A stretch of 64,000 nt of DNA from JBFXCS01 sp050181915 (GTDB lineage Bacteria > Actinomycetota > Thermoleophilia > Miltoncostaeales > Miltoncostaeaceae): positions 682,001 to 746,000 of the forward strand of contig JBFXCS010000002.1 in the NCBI GenBank assembly GCA_050181915.1. The letters run 5' to 3'. Below are positions 34,056-41,832 of the stretch, piece by piece (the first letter of the stretch is position 1; every line of letters begins with the position of its first letter). A program made the position numbers and the translations under genes. The notes beneath the pieces were generated by a model. It was not told where the DNA came from, ran no database searches, and saw only the letters and a program-made list of their open reading frames with translations.

Positions 34056-34375
34056 CCGATCTGACCGCCCGCGAGGCGTACGACGCCTGGCAGGCCGGCG
34101 ACCTCACGATCATCGACGTGCGCGAGGAGCACGAGCACGCCCAGACGCGCATCGACGGCGTCGCGCTGCTTCCCATGAGCGAGCTGCTGGCGCGCATCGA
34201 CGAGGTGCCCGACGACGGCCCCCTCGCCATCATCTGCCGCTCCGGCTCGCGCAGTGCGCAGGTGGCCGACTACCTCACGGCCAACGGCGAGCACGGCGAC
34301 GTCGCGAACGTCGCGGGCGGCATCATCGCCTGGGCCGCCGAGCGCCTTCCCTACGAGGGGGCTCCGCCCACGTGA
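34052..34375 (+). CDS. Rhodanese-domain sulfurtransferase
   Basis: 107 aa single rhodanese domain. IIDVREEHEHAQTRI is followed by the active-site loop CRSGSRSAQVA with catalytic Cys. It lacks a signal peptide, so it is cytosolic. It carries sulfane sulfur in general; the specific acceptor is unknown. It overlaps mqnC and the following membrane protein, perhaps linked to cluster supply for radical-SAM enzymes such as MqnC and LipA (inference). Confidence 0.88.
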   Translation: MTDLTAREAYDAWQAGDLTIIDVREEHEHAQTRIDGVALLPMSELLARIDEVPDDGPLAIICRSGSRSAQVADYLTANGEHGDVANVAGGIIAWAAERLPYEGAPPT

Positions 34376-35037
34376 CCACGGCCCTCGCCGTGGTCGTGGC
34401 GGTGGCGGCGGGCATCACGGGGACCTGGTCCCCCTGCGGCTTCTCGATGGTCGAGAGCCTCGCGGCGCCCTGCGCGCGCCGCGGCCGCAGCGTCGCCGGC
34501 GCCGCGTCGGCCGCCTTCGCGGTGGGCGCCCTGGCGGGCGGGGTCGTCACCTTCGGCCTGCTCTCCCTGCTGGGCTCCGCCCTCGGCGCGGGCGGCACCG
34601 CCGCCCTGGTCGCCGCCGCCTTGGTCGCGGCCCTCGCCGCGGCGGGCGAGCTGGCCGGCGTGCGGGTGCTGCCCCAGATCCGCCGCCAGGTGCCGGAGCC
34701 GTGGCGCCGCACCCTGCCGCTGCCGCTGGCGAGCGGGCTCTACGGGCTGCTGCTGGGGCTGGGCTTCACCACCTTCGTGATGACCTTCGCCGTCTGGGTG
34801 CTCGCCTTCATCGCCGTGGCGCTCGGCTCGGTCGCGACCGGCGTGGCCATGGGCCTGGCATTCGGCGCCGGCCGCGCCGTCCCGGTGGCGGTGATCGCGA
34901 TGGGCATGTCCGGCGCCGGCGGCCGCATGCTGAGGACGATGATCGAGCGCCCCCGGCTGCTCGCCCACGCCCGCCGCCTGGACGGGGCGCTGCTGGCCGC
35001 CCTCGCCGCCGGGCTGCTGGCCGCGATCCTCTCGTAG
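34372..35037 (+). CDS. CcdA/DsbD-like polytopic membrane protein
   Basis: 221 aa with about six helices. TWSPCGFSMVESLAAPCARRG near the N-terminus recalls the SPC loop of thiol-disulfide transmembrane carriers, with two cysteines 11 residues apart. Small residues dominate the helices. It overlaps the rhodanese by 4 bases (GTGA), suggesting a role in sulfur or thiol handling. The substrate is not identified. Confidence 0.7.
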   Translation: MTTALAVVVAVAAGITGTWSPCGFSMVESLAAPCARRGRSVAGAASAAFAVGALAGGVVTFGLLSLLGSALGAGGTAALVAAALVAALAAAGELAGVRVLPQIRRQVPEPWRRTLPLPLASGLYGLLLGLGFTTFVMTFAVWVLAFIAVALGSVATGVAMGLAFGAGRAVPVAVIAMGMSGAGGRMLRTMIERPRLLAHARRLDGALLAALAAGLLAAILS

Positions 35038-35068
35038 CCGCCGCGCCCGCGGCGCGGGCGGATCGGGC

Positions 35069-35527
35069 TCAGAAGTCGATCGGCTCGATCAGGTCGAGCT
35101 GCAGGGCGGTGATGAGCCGCTCCACGTCCTGCTCCATGTTCGCCCGGGAGAACTCGCGCAGGGTGACCAGGAGCTCCTCGGTGCCGTCGTTCAGGGAGTC
35201 GTCGAACCGCTCGACGTCCTCCTGGGTGAAGTCGCCGGCGTGCCGCCACTCGCAGTTGGGGCAGCGCCGCTCGATGCGCCACAGGTCGCCCTGGCGCTCC
35301 TCCCACGACAGCGGATAGACCAGCTCGCCGTCGCAGCTCGGGCAGATGTGCATGTCCGACTCGTGCCCCCCCGCGCCGATGTGCGCATCGTGCGGCGCCG
35401 CCGGCTGGTCGTCGGCGTGGACGGTGACGGCCGGGGTGCCGTCGGCGGGCGCCTCGTCGGAGAAGTAGACGATCTCGATCACCCGCCCGCCGGGGAGCGA
35501 GATCTTCTTGGTGTGGTAGCCCTTCAT
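35069..35527 (-). CDS. Zinc-ribbon protein of unknown function
   Basis: 152 aa soluble protein. The N-terminus is MKGYHTKKISLPGGRVIEIV. A zinc ribbon follows with ICPSCDGELV and RRCPNCEWRHAG (CxxC-x24-CxxC). The C-terminal helix region ends NMEQDVERLITALQLDLIEPIDF with many acidic residues. Similar proteins occur widely in actinobacteria without assigned function. It lies downstream of lipA on the same strand, 87 bases away. Confidence 0.75.
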   Translation of the reverse strand: MKGYHTKKISLPGGRVIEIVYFSDEAPADGTPAVTVHADDQPAAPHDAHIGAGGHESDMHICPSCDGELVYPLSWEERQGDLWRIERRCPNCEWRHAGDFTQEDVERFDDSLNDGTEELLVTLREFSRANMEQDVERLITALQLDLIEPIDF

Positions 35528-35614
35528 GACCCGGGGTATCGGCCGCTCCCGGGTGAACTTGAGGGATCCGCCGACGGGCCGCGTAACCCCCGGCGGCGGC
35601 GCGCCCGGGGGCGC

Positions 35615-36673
35615 TCAGACCGGGGCCAGCGCCGCCTCGGCGACCCGGTCGGCCTCGAACGAGGAGCGCACCAGGGGGCCCGCCTCGACGTGGGCCAGGC
35701 CCAGGTCGCGGCCGAGCTCGGAGAGGGCCGGGTACTCGGCCGGCGCGTAGTAGCGCGCCACCGGCAGGTGGGCCGGCGAGGGCCGCAGGTACTGCCCGAT
35801 GGTGACCAGGCCGCAGCCCGCCGAGGCCAGGTCGCCGAGCACCGAGGCCACCTCGGGGAGCGTCTCGCCCAGGCCGACCATGATGCCGCTCTTGGTGGTG
35901 AGCCCCGCCGCGGCCGAGCGCGCCAGCAGCTCCAGCGTGCGCTCGTAGCGCGCGCCGGGGCGCACCCGCGAGTAGAGCCGGGGCACGGTCTCGGTGTTGT
36001 GGTTGAGCACGTCGGGGGCGGCCTCGATGACGGCGTCCAGCGAGTCCCAGCTGCCCCGCAGGTCGGGGATCAGCACCTCGACCTTCGCCTCGGGCAGCCG
36101 CCGCCGCAGCGCCGCGATCGTGTCGGCGAAGTGGGCCGCGCCCCCGTCCGGCAGGTCGTCGCGGGCGACCGCGGTGACCACCACGAAGCGCAGGCCCATG
36201 GCCGCGGCCGCGTCGGCGACGCGCTCCGGCTCGTCCGGGTCGGGCGGGCCGAACGGCCGGCCGGTCGCCACGTTGCAGAAGCGGCAGCCGCGGGTGCAGC
36301 GGCTGCCGGCGATCATGAAGGTGGCGGTGCCGCGCTGCCAGCAGCGCCCGATGTTCGGGCAGGCCGCCTCCTCGCACACCGTCACCAGGCGCTCCTGGCG
36401 CATCAGCGCCTTGGTCTTCACGAAGCCGCCGCCGAGCGGGTTCTTCGCCGCCACCCAGCGGGGCAGGCGGCGGCGGTCGCACAGCTGGGCGATGTGGGCC
36501 GCGTCGACGTCGACCGGCGCCAGGCCGTCGATGCCGTCGGCGCCGATCAGGCGGTCGTCCAGGACCACCGGCGGCAGGTACCCCGCGGCGTGGGCCTCGG
36601 CGATGGCCTCGACGGCCGGGAGGTCCGGCCCCTGCTGCACTCGGAAGGCGCGCTCGCCGATCACGTCCTGCAC
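35615..36673 (-). CDS. lipA: Lipoyl synthase LipA
   Basis: 352 aa radical-SAM enzyme that inserts two sulfurs into octanoyl groups. The auxiliary cluster motif is CEEAACPNIGRC (C-x4-C-x5-C) and the SAM cluster motif is CTRGCRFCN. The family C-terminal serine is in VRSSFEAD. The start is set at GTG 36673. This gives an N-terminal extension of about 70 residues before RRRLPRWVAAKNP, longer than most LipA proteins. Part of it resembles a LipA leader, but a later start cannot be excluded. It is divergent from dcd. Confidence 0.9.
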   Translation of the reverse strand: MQDVIGERAFRVQQGPDLPAVEAIAEAHAAGYLPPVVLDDRLIGADGIDGLAPVDVDAAHIAQLCDRRRLPRWVAAKNPLGGGFVKTKALMRQERLVTVCEEAACPNIGRCWQRGTATFMIAGSRCTRGCRFCNVATGRPFGPPDPDEPERVADAAAAMGLRFVVVTAVARDDLPDGGAAHFADTIAALRRRLPEAKVEVLIPDLRGSWDSLDAVIEAAPDVLNHNTETVPRLYSRVRPGARYERTLELLARSAAAGLTTKSGIMVGLGETLPEVASVLGDLASAGCGLVTIGQYLRPSPAHLPVARYYAPAEYPALSELGRDLGLAHVEAGPLVRSSFEADRVAEAALAPV

Positions 36674-36719
36674 CGTAGCGGAAGAGGCCCCGTCCCCGAC
36701 CCGGCCGCATGTCCGGATG

Positions 36720-36725
36720 TATGCT
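36720..36725 (+). promoter_or_regulatory. Leaderless-type -10 hexamer TATGCT before dcd
   Basis: TATGCT ends 8 bases before GTG 36734, with no Shine-Dalgarno sequence. It lies in the 60-base divergent gap with lipA. Confidence 0.45.
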
Positions 36726-36733
36726 CGCCGACC

Positions 36734-37294
36734 GTGGTCCTGTCCGACCGAACGATCCGCGCCGAGCTCGCATCGGGGCGGCTGGTCATCGACCCGTTCG
36801 ACGAGTCGCTGCTGCAGCCGTCGTCGGTGGACCTCCGCGTGGCCGACCGCTTCCGGGTGTTCCACAACAGCCGCCGGCCCTTCATCGACGTGCAACGGCC
36901 CACGGACGACCTCACCGAGGAGGTCGCCATCGCCGCCGGCGAGGCGTTCATCCTCCACCCCGGCGAGTTCGTGCTGGCCTCCACCCGGGAGCGGGTGGCG
37001 CTGCCCGACGATCTGGTGGGCCGCCTGGAGGGCAAGTCGAGCCTCGGCCGCCTGGGCCTCCTGATCCACTCCACGGCGGGCTTCATCGACCCCGGCTTCG
37101 ACGGCACCATCACCCTCGAGCTGTCGAACGTCGCGCGCCTGCCCATCTCGATCGTGCCGGACATGCCGATCGGCCAGATCTCGTTCCTGCAGATGACCAC
37201 GCCGGTCGAGCGGCCCTACCGGGGCAAGTACCAGGGCCAGAGCGGCCCCACGGCCAGCGCGTACCACCTGAACTTCGAGGACCGCGAGGCCTGA
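36734..37294 (+). CDS. dcd: dCTP deaminase, bifunctional dCTP deaminase/dUTPase type
   Basis: 186 aa trimeric dUTPase-fold enzyme. GKSSLGRLGLLIHSTAGFID is followed by PGFDGTITLELSN and matches the Mycobacterium tuberculosis bifunctional enzyme more closely than E. coli Dcd (whose motif reads RSSLARLG). QPSSVDLRV and the C-terminal QGQSGPTASAYH substrate lid are present. It supplies dUMP from dCTP for thymidylate synthesis. Confidence 0.93.
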   Translation: MVLSDRTIRAELASGRLVIDPFDESLLQPSSVDLRVADRFRVFHNSRRPFIDVQRPTDDLTEEVAIAAGEAFILHPGEFVLASTRERVALPDDLVGRLEGKSSLGRLGLLIHSTAGFIDPGFDGTITLELSNVARLPISIVPDMPIGQISFLQMTTPVERPYRGKYQGQSGPTASAYHLNFEDREA

Positions 37295-37303
37295 CGGGAG
37301 CGG

Positions 37304-37720
37304 TCAGCGGTGCCGGCCGGCGGGGCGCAGCCACCGGTTGGCGACCGCCCCGCCCGCCAGCGCGAAGGCGAGGGCCCAGACCGCCGCGACCAGCCAGTCG
37401 CGCCCGCCCCCGCGGGAGAGCTCGGGCGCGTCGGGCCCGCCGGCCACGTCGATGATCGTGGCCAGCGCCAGGAAGGCCGCATGGATCACGTAGCCCATGA
37501 ACCAGGCGCCGGCCGCGTGCGCGATGCGGCGCCCCTCGGCCCGGACGCCGGCCAGGAACCCGGCCAGGCCGAACGAGACCGCGGCGAGCGCCAGCCGGGC
37601 GGGCCAGTCCCTGCCGGCGCCGATCATCAACCCGATCGAGGCCACCAGGCCGCCCCAGGTCGTCGCGATCGGATCGAGACGCGCCTCGCCCGGCGACCTT
37701 CGAGGTATCAGCGGCGCCAC
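37304..37720 (-). CDS. Small membrane protein, unknown
   Basis: 138 aa with about four hydrophobic segments (near residues 22-36, 41-58, 71-92 and 108-126). It has a conserved-looking AAGAWFMGYVIHAAFLALAT stretch and a basic C-terminus. No family is recognised. It is convergent with dcd (9-base gap) and divergent from tatA. The start is taken as GTG 37720. Confidence 0.6.
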   Translation of the reverse strand: MAPLIPRRSPGEARLDPIATTWGGLVASIGLMIGAGRDWPARLALAAVSFGLAGFLAGVRAEGRRIAHAAGAWFMGYVIHAAFLALATIIDVAGGPDAPELSRGGGRDWLVAAVWALAFALAGGAVANRWLRPAGRHR

Positions 37721-37782
37721 GAGCCCATGCTACCCTCCCCCTCGGAAGGGCCCTCTTCCCACACTAGAGCGAGGACGTCGTC

Positions 37783-37974
37783 GTGCCGTTCGATTTCTCC
37801 CCGGTACAGCTCATAATCGTCCTTGTCATCGTGCTGCTCGTCTTCGGGGCCAAGCGCCTGCCGGAGATCGGCCGCAACCTCGGCTCCGGAGCCCGCGAGT
37901 TCAAGGACGGCATCACGGGCAAGAGCTCCTCCACGGAGAACGAGGCGTCCAGCGAGGACAAGCCGAGCTCCTGA
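37783..37974 (+). CDS. tatA: Twin-arginine translocase subunit TatA
   Basis: 63 aa. An N-terminal membrane helix (PVQLIIVLVIVLLVF) is followed by the hinge GAKRLPEIGRNLGSGAREFK and a polar tail rich in Ser/Glu/Lys. It forms the Tat pore for folded proteins. GTG 37783 follows GAGGAC at 37769-37774. The Rieske protein at 26917 could be a Tat client in principle, but it lacks a clear twin-arginine motif. Confidence 0.92.
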   Translation: MPFDFSPVQLIIVLVIVLLVFGAKRLPEIGRNLGSGAREFKDGITGKSSSTENEASSEDKPSS

Positions 37975-38047
37975 GCCGCCGGCCGTCCGCCTCTGGCGGG
38001 CCGCCTGGGTCGTACCCGTCAGCGCGCCGCCCGTCGCGGGCGGCGCG

Positions 38048-39304
38048 GTGGCATGCGCGGACGGCCGCATCGTCGACGTGGGGCCGGCCGCGCAGGTGGA
38101 GGGCCGCCACCCGTCCGCGCCGGTGCGCGACCTGGGCGACGTCCTGCTGCTGCCGGGCCTGGTCGACGCCCACTGCCATCTGGAGTGGAGCCTGCTGGGC
38201 GACCTGCTGCCGCGCGCGACCTTCGGGCGCTGGCTGGGGCGCTTCCTGCCGCTGCGCCTGCGGATGCTGCCGGAGGACCACCTCGCCGCCGCGCGCGCGG
38301 GGGCCCTGGCGGCCCTCCTCGCCGGCACCACGACGCTCGCCGACTCGGGCCCCACCGGCGCGGGCGTCGACGCCATGACCGAGGCCGGGCTGCGCGGGAC
38401 CGTGCACCTGGAGGCCTTCGGCCGCGAGCAGGGCGCCGCCGCGCGCCGGGCGGCCGCCGCCCACGCCGACCGCGTCGCCGCGCTCGACGGGGGCGCCGGG
38501 CCGCGGGTGCGGGTGGGGGTGTCACCGCACGCGCCGTACACGGTCGGCCCCGACCTGTGGCGCGCGCTGGCCGAGCACCCCGGCCTCGCCGCGCGCCCCT
38601 GGGCCACCCACGTCGCCGAGTCCGAGGACGAGGAGCGGTGCATCGCGCGCGGCGAGGGCCCCCTGGCCGACGTGTTCGCCGCCGGCGGCCTGGAGCCGGG
38701 CCGCTGGGGGGGCGCCGGCGACGAGGGCCCGGTCGGCCGCCTGGCGCGCGGCGGCGCCCTGCGGGCCGGCACGATCGCCGCCCACTGCGTGCGCCTCGCC
38801 GCCGGCGACCCCGCGACCCTGCGCGACGCGCGCGTGCCCGTGGCCCACTGCCCCCGATCGAACGGGTACCTGCGCTGCGGGCGGGCCCCCCTGGAGCGCC
38901 TGCGCGCCGCGGGGGCGCTGGTCGCCCTGGGCACCGACTCGCCGGCGAGCGGCGGCGACTACGACCTGCGGGCCGAGGCCCGGGCGGCCGCCGCCGCCCA
39001 CGCGGGGGTCGCGGGGGCGCCCGCGGCGGACGACCTGCTGAGGATGGCGACGATCGACGGCGCGCGGGCCCTGGGGATGGCCGGGGAGGTGGGCGAGCTG
39101 TCGCCCGGCGCGCGCGCCGACCTGCTGGCGCTGCGACCGGCCCGGCCGGTGGAGGACGTGGCCGCCGCCGCGCTCGACGCGCGCGCCGAGGTGGCGATGG
39201 TGGCCCTCGACGGCGAGGCCCTGGTCGAGGAGGGCGTGGCGCTCCGTCTGGACGCCGCGCGGGTGCGTGCCCGCGCCCGCGAGGCGCGCGCCCGCCTCTG
39301 CTAG
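38048..39304 (+). CDS. COG0402 amidohydrolase, candidate aminodeoxyfutalosine deaminase
   Basis: 418 aa from GTG 38048, but homology to the family starts about 21 codons earlier at VRLWRAAWVVPV. There the first codon would be GTC (37985) and no ATG, GTG or TTG exists after the tatA stop. Metal motifs are VDAHCHLEWS, SPHAPYTVGP, THVAESEDE, AAHCVRL and GTDSPASGGD. Such cytosolic metal-dependent deaminases include the aminodeoxyfutalosine deaminases of Deinococcus and Acidothermus. mqnA and mqnC lie within 6 kb, so that role is plausible. Adenosine, guanine or chlorinated-ring substrates remain possible. Confidence 0.78.
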   Translation: MACADGRIVDVGPAAQVEGRHPSAPVRDLGDVLLLPGLVDAHCHLEWSLLGDLLPRATFGRWLGRFLPLRLRMLPEDHLAAARAGALAALLAGTTTLADSGPTGAGVDAMTEAGLRGTVHLEAFGREQGAAARRAAAAHADRVAALDGGAGPRVRVGVSPHAPYTVGPDLWRALAEHPGLAARPWATHVAESEDEERCIARGEGPLADVFAAGGLEPGRWGGAGDEGPVGRLARGGALRAGTIAAHCVRLAAGDPATLRDARVPVAHCPRSNGYLRCGRAPLERLRAAGALVALGTDSPASGGDYDLRAEARAAAAAHAGVAGAPAADDLLRMATIDGARALGMAGEVGELSPGARADLLALRPARPVEDVAAAALDARAEVAMVALDGEALVEEGVALRLDAARVRARAREARARLC

Positions 39305-39307
39305 CGT
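39302..39307 (+). promoter_or_regulatory. Leaderless-type -10 hexamer TAGCGT
   Basis: TAGCGT begins with the TAG stop of the amidohydrolase and ends 8 bases before GTG 39316, so one codon may serve both as stop and promoter core. Confidence 0.4.
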
Positions 39308-39315
39308 CAGCCGCC

Positions 39316-39870
39316 GTGCTGCTCGATCAGAAGCGAACCCGCCGGATGGTGCAGATCGTCGCCATCCTCACCTCCCTCGCCTTCGCCGGTGTGATCTTCG
39401 TCGTCCTCGGCCTCATCCTGTTCGGAGGCGGGGGGAACACGGCCGCCGACGACATCCTCAGCGACGCCAAGAAGGCCGTCGAGCAGTCGCCCACGAGCGC
39501 GGACGCGTACGAGGACCTCGCCTCGGCGTACCGCGGCAAGGACGACCTGCCGAACGCGATCATCGCCGCCCGCAAGGCCGTGTCGCTCGACCCGAACGAC
39601 CTCGGCAGGGTGCAGACGCTGGTGACGCTGCAGGTCGATCAGGGCAACACGGAGGGGGTGCTCACCACCCTCCAGAACTTCACCAAGCGCAACCCGAAGA
39701 ACGCCGACGCCTTCCTGCTGCTGGCGCAGCAGGCCGAGGCGGCCGGGCGGACGCCGCTGGCGCGACTGTCCTACCTCACCTTCCTGCGCCTCGCGCCGGA
39801 CGATCCGAACGCCGAGGCCATCCGCCAGCGCATCACCGAGCTCGATGCGACCGGCGCCACCACCGGGTAG
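39316..39870 (+). CDS. Membrane-anchored TPR-repeat protein
   Basis: 184 aa. A basic start and one membrane helix (about 13-37) precede at least three tetratricopeptide-type helical pairs: DAYEDLASAYRGKDDLPNAI, DLGRVQTLVTLQVDQGN and DAFLLLAQQAEAAGRTPLAR, with P-rich spacers. It is a probable extracytoplasmic protein-interaction scaffold of unknown partner. It is followed at once by the tRNA-Lys promoter. Confidence 0.8.
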   Translation: MLLDQKRTRRMVQIVAILTSLAFAGVIFVVLGLILFGGGGNTAADDILSDAKKAVEQSPTSADAYEDLASAYRGKDDLPNAIIAARKAVSLDPNDLGRVQTLVTLQVDQGNTEGVLTTLQNFTKRNPKNADAFLLLAQQAEAAGRTPLARLSYLTFLRLAPDDPNAEAIRQRITELDATGATTG

Positions 39871-39886
39871 CCCGCCCGGCTCCTGC

Positions 39887-39892
39887 TAGATT
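39887..39892 (+). promoter_or_regulatory. -10 hexamer TAGATT of tRNA-Lys
   Basis: TAGATT ends 10 bases before the first base of the tRNA. That leaves a short leader for RNase P and fits the hexamers before leaderless mRNAs in this window. Confidence 0.5.
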
Positions 39893-39902
39893 CCCGGGCC
39901 GC

Positions 39903-39975
39903 GGGCCGTTAGCTCAGCTGGTAGAGCAGGGGACTCTTAATCCCAAGGTCGTAGGTTCGATCCCTACACGGCCCA
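39903..39975 (+). tRNA. tRNA-Lys (anticodon CTT)
   Basis: 73 bases without encoded CCA. The acceptor stem GGGCCGT/ACGGCCC is perfect. The D-stem GCTC/GAGC, the anticodon loop CTCTTAA with CTT, and the T-arm GTAGG-TTCGATC-CCTAC are all standard, with discriminator A. It decodes AAG. The last 12 bases are overlapped on the other strand by the 3' end of an NTF2-like gene. Confidence 0.95.
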
Positions 39976-40404
39976 CTTCGATGCGCCCGAGCCGAGCTCG
40001 GGAAAGAGGGTCGCGGCGGCCCGGCGGCTGTCGAGGTACTCGCGCACCGCGGCGATCCTGCCGTCGCGGATGACGAAGACGCCGCAGTAGTCGTTCTCGT
40101 ACGGCTCGCCGGCGGCGGTGCGGGCCGAGACGTGCCACTCGAGGGCGACCGTGTCTCCGTCGGCGATCATCGTCGGGAAGGAGAAGACGTGGCTGCCGGC
40201 CTCGAACCGCCCGCCCATGGCGGCGGAGAAGAAGTCGTCGACGATCCGGTCGCGGCCCTCCCAGGGGCCGGAGATCGGCAGGTCGGCCTTGACGGTCCAG
40301 GTGGCGTCCTCGGCGAAGCTGTCGCGGACCGTGTCGATGTCTCCGGCGACGAGCGCGTCGAGGTAGCGGCGGAGGACCTGCCTGGGTTCGGTGGCGTCGC
40401 TCAC
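39964..40404 (-). CDS. SnoaL/NTF2-like protein
   Basis: 146 aa alpha+beta cone fold. LRRYLDALVAGDIDTVRDSF and AEDATWTVKADL match the limonene-epoxide-hydrolase/SnoaL superfamily, followed by GRDRIVDDFF, ALEWHVSART, YCGVFVIRDGRIAAVREYLD. AAGGAG lies 4 bases before GTG 40404. Ligand unknown. It is divergent from an HxlR regulator, which may control it. Its final codons run antisense into the tRNA-Lys 3' end. Confidence 0.82.
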   Translation of the reverse strand: MSDATEPRQVLRRYLDALVAGDIDTVRDSFAEDATWTVKADLPISGPWEGRDRIVDDFFSAAMGGRFEAGSHVFSFPTMIADGDTVALEWHVSARTAAGEPYENDYCGVFVIRDGRIAAVREYLDSRRAAATLFPELGSGASKWAV

Positions 40405-40500
40405 GATGCTCCTTCCCGTGGTTCCGTTCGCGCACCGGTCAAGCGTGGCAGCATCGGGCTCTCATGGGAAGAAGGCAGCTTCAAGTGCTATACATACCTT

Positions 40501-40911
40501 ATGGTGACTGAGTGCGAGGGCCTGGGGTCCGAGGACGGCCGCTTCGACGTGATGGCCGCCGCCTGCCCGACCCGCCAGGTGATCGGACGGGTGGGGGGCA
40601 AGTGGTCGCTGCTCGTCATGTACGCGCTCTCCACCGGCACCAAGCGCTTCTCTCGACTGCGCGCCGAGGTCGAGGGCATCAGCCAGAAGATGCTCACCCA
40701 GACCCTCCGGGCGCTCGAGCGGGACGGCCTCGTCCACCGCCGCGTCTACCCGACGATCCCGCCCAGGGTCGAGTACACGCTCACCCCGCTCGGCCGCAGC
40801 CTGGAGGACGCGATCGCCGTGGTCCGCCGCTGGGCGTACGCCCACATGGACGAGATCGCCGCCGCGCGCGACGACTACGACCGGCAGCCGGTCGCCGGCG
40901 GGGCCGGGTAG
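40501..40911 (+). CDS. HxlR-family transcriptional regulator
   Basis: 136 aa winged helix. CPTRQVIGRVGGKWSLLVMY, FSRLRAEVEGISQKMLTQTL and RRVYPTIPPRVEYTLTPLGRSL are the family core. The conserved Cys before the HTH (AACPTRQ) is often redox-sensing in HxlR proteins. An AT-rich GCTATACATACCTT stretch directly before ATG 40501 holds a likely -10 and perhaps its own operator. The divergent SnoaL-like gene is the likely target. Confidence 0.88.
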   Translation: MVTECEGLGSEDGRFDVMAAACPTRQVIGRVGGKWSLLVMYALSTGTKRFSRLRAEVEGISQKMLTQTLRALERDGLVHRRVYPTIPPRVEYTLTPLGRSLEDAIAVVRRWAYAHMDEIAAARDDYDRQPVAGGAG

Positions 40912-40923
40912 GCCCCGGCTCCC

Positions 40924-41229
40924 GTGCCGATCGAGGTGGTCGACGCGCCGCAGCGCACGCGCTACGAGATCTCCGTCGACGGGGAGGTGGTCGGCTTCGC
41001 CGACTACCGCGACCGGGACGGCACGCGCGCGATCACCCACACCGAGATCGACCCGCGGCGGCGCGGCGGCGCCCTGGGCCGGGCGCTCGTGGCCGGGGCG
41101 CTGCGCGACATCCGCGCCCGCGGCCTGAGCGTGCTGCCGCTGTGCTCGTTCGTCGGCGCGTACCTGGCGCGCCATCCCGAGGAGCGCGACCTCCTGCCGG
41201 GCGCCCGGCGCACGACCGGGGATCCGTGA
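40924..41229 (+). CDS. Small GNAT-related acetyltransferase (YidJ/CG type)
   Basis: 101 aa. YEISVDGEVVGFADYRDRDG, THTEIDPRRRGGALGRALV and VLPLCSFVGAYLARHPEERD match the short GNAT family in which a Cys is catalytic. The acetyl-CoA loop RRRGGALG is intact. The substrate is unknown. The GTG lies 12 bases after the HxlR stop, so it is possibly co-transcribed. Confidence 0.85.
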   Translation: MPIEVVDAPQRTRYEISVDGEVVGFADYRDRDGTRAITHTEIDPRRRGGALGRALVAGALRDIRARGLSVLPLCSFVGAYLARHPEERDLLPGARRTTGDP

Positions 41230-41254
41230 CCCCACCGGCGGCCCCGGACCGGAG

Positions 41255-41743
41255 CTAGGAGGCGGCGACCAGCTCCTCGTCGCCGGAGGCCGCCACCAGG
41301 GCGGGCGCGCAGCCGCCGGTGGCCTTCTGGAGGAGGGCGCAGAGCGTCCGGCGCTCATCCGCGTCGAGGGCGCCCAGCACGTCGTCCTCCACCCCGGCGA
41401 GCAGCGCCTCGGCCTCGTCGAGCCGGACGGCGCCCGCCGGCGTGAGCTCGACGTTGTGGCGGCGGCGGTCGCCGGCGTCGCGCATGCGCAGGACGAGGCC
41501 GCGGGCCTCGAGCTCGTTCAGCAGGCCCACCAGATTGGTGCGGTCGATGCGCAGCATCTCGGCCAGCGCCTGCTGGGTGGCGCCGCCGCTCCTGCGCAGC
41601 ACGGACAGCGCCACCACATGCCTCAGCCTCAGATCCATGGGGGCGATGGCCGCCTCCGCGCGCAAGCGCATGAGGCGCCACAGGTGGTGCAGCGGGGGCG
41701 CCGCGCGATCGCGGTGGACGCCGGGAAGGGGCGGGATGGCCAT
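41255..41743 (-). CDS. MarR-family transcriptional regulator
   Basis: 162 aa. HTH: ATQQALAEMLRIDRTNLVGL followed by LNELEARGLV, then the wing DAGDRRRHNVELTPAGAVRL. It dimerises through terminal helices. It is divergent from a PAP2-like gene, and the intergenic TTTGCC-ATA-GGCAAA dyad at 41797 is the likely operator. A TATTCT hexamer lies 10 bases before its ATG. Confidence 0.88.
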   Translation of the reverse strand: MAIPPLPGVHRDRAAPPLHHLWRLMRLRAEAAIAPMDLRLRHVVALSVLRRSGGATQQALAEMLRIDRTNLVGLLNELEARGLVLRMRDAGDRRRHNVELTPAGAVRLDEAEALLAGVEDDVLGALDADERRTLCALLQKATGGCAPALVAASGDEELVAAS

Positions 41744-41796
41744 CTCTCGACCAAGAATAGCGATATCAGGGCCGATCCTTCGCGTCGCGCGCTAGC

Positions 41797-41811
41797 TTTG
41801 CCATAGGCAAA
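41797..41811. promoter_or_regulatory. Perfect dyad TTTGCC-ATA-GGCAAA, probable MarR operator
   Basis: Exact 6-bp arms with a 3-base spacer, plus a further half-site CTTGCC at 41815-41820. It sits 22 bases before the PAP2-like ATG in the gap shared with the divergent MarR gene, the usual place for autoregulation. Confidence 0.6.
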
Positions 41812-41832
41812 CGACTTGCCCAGGACCTCCAC

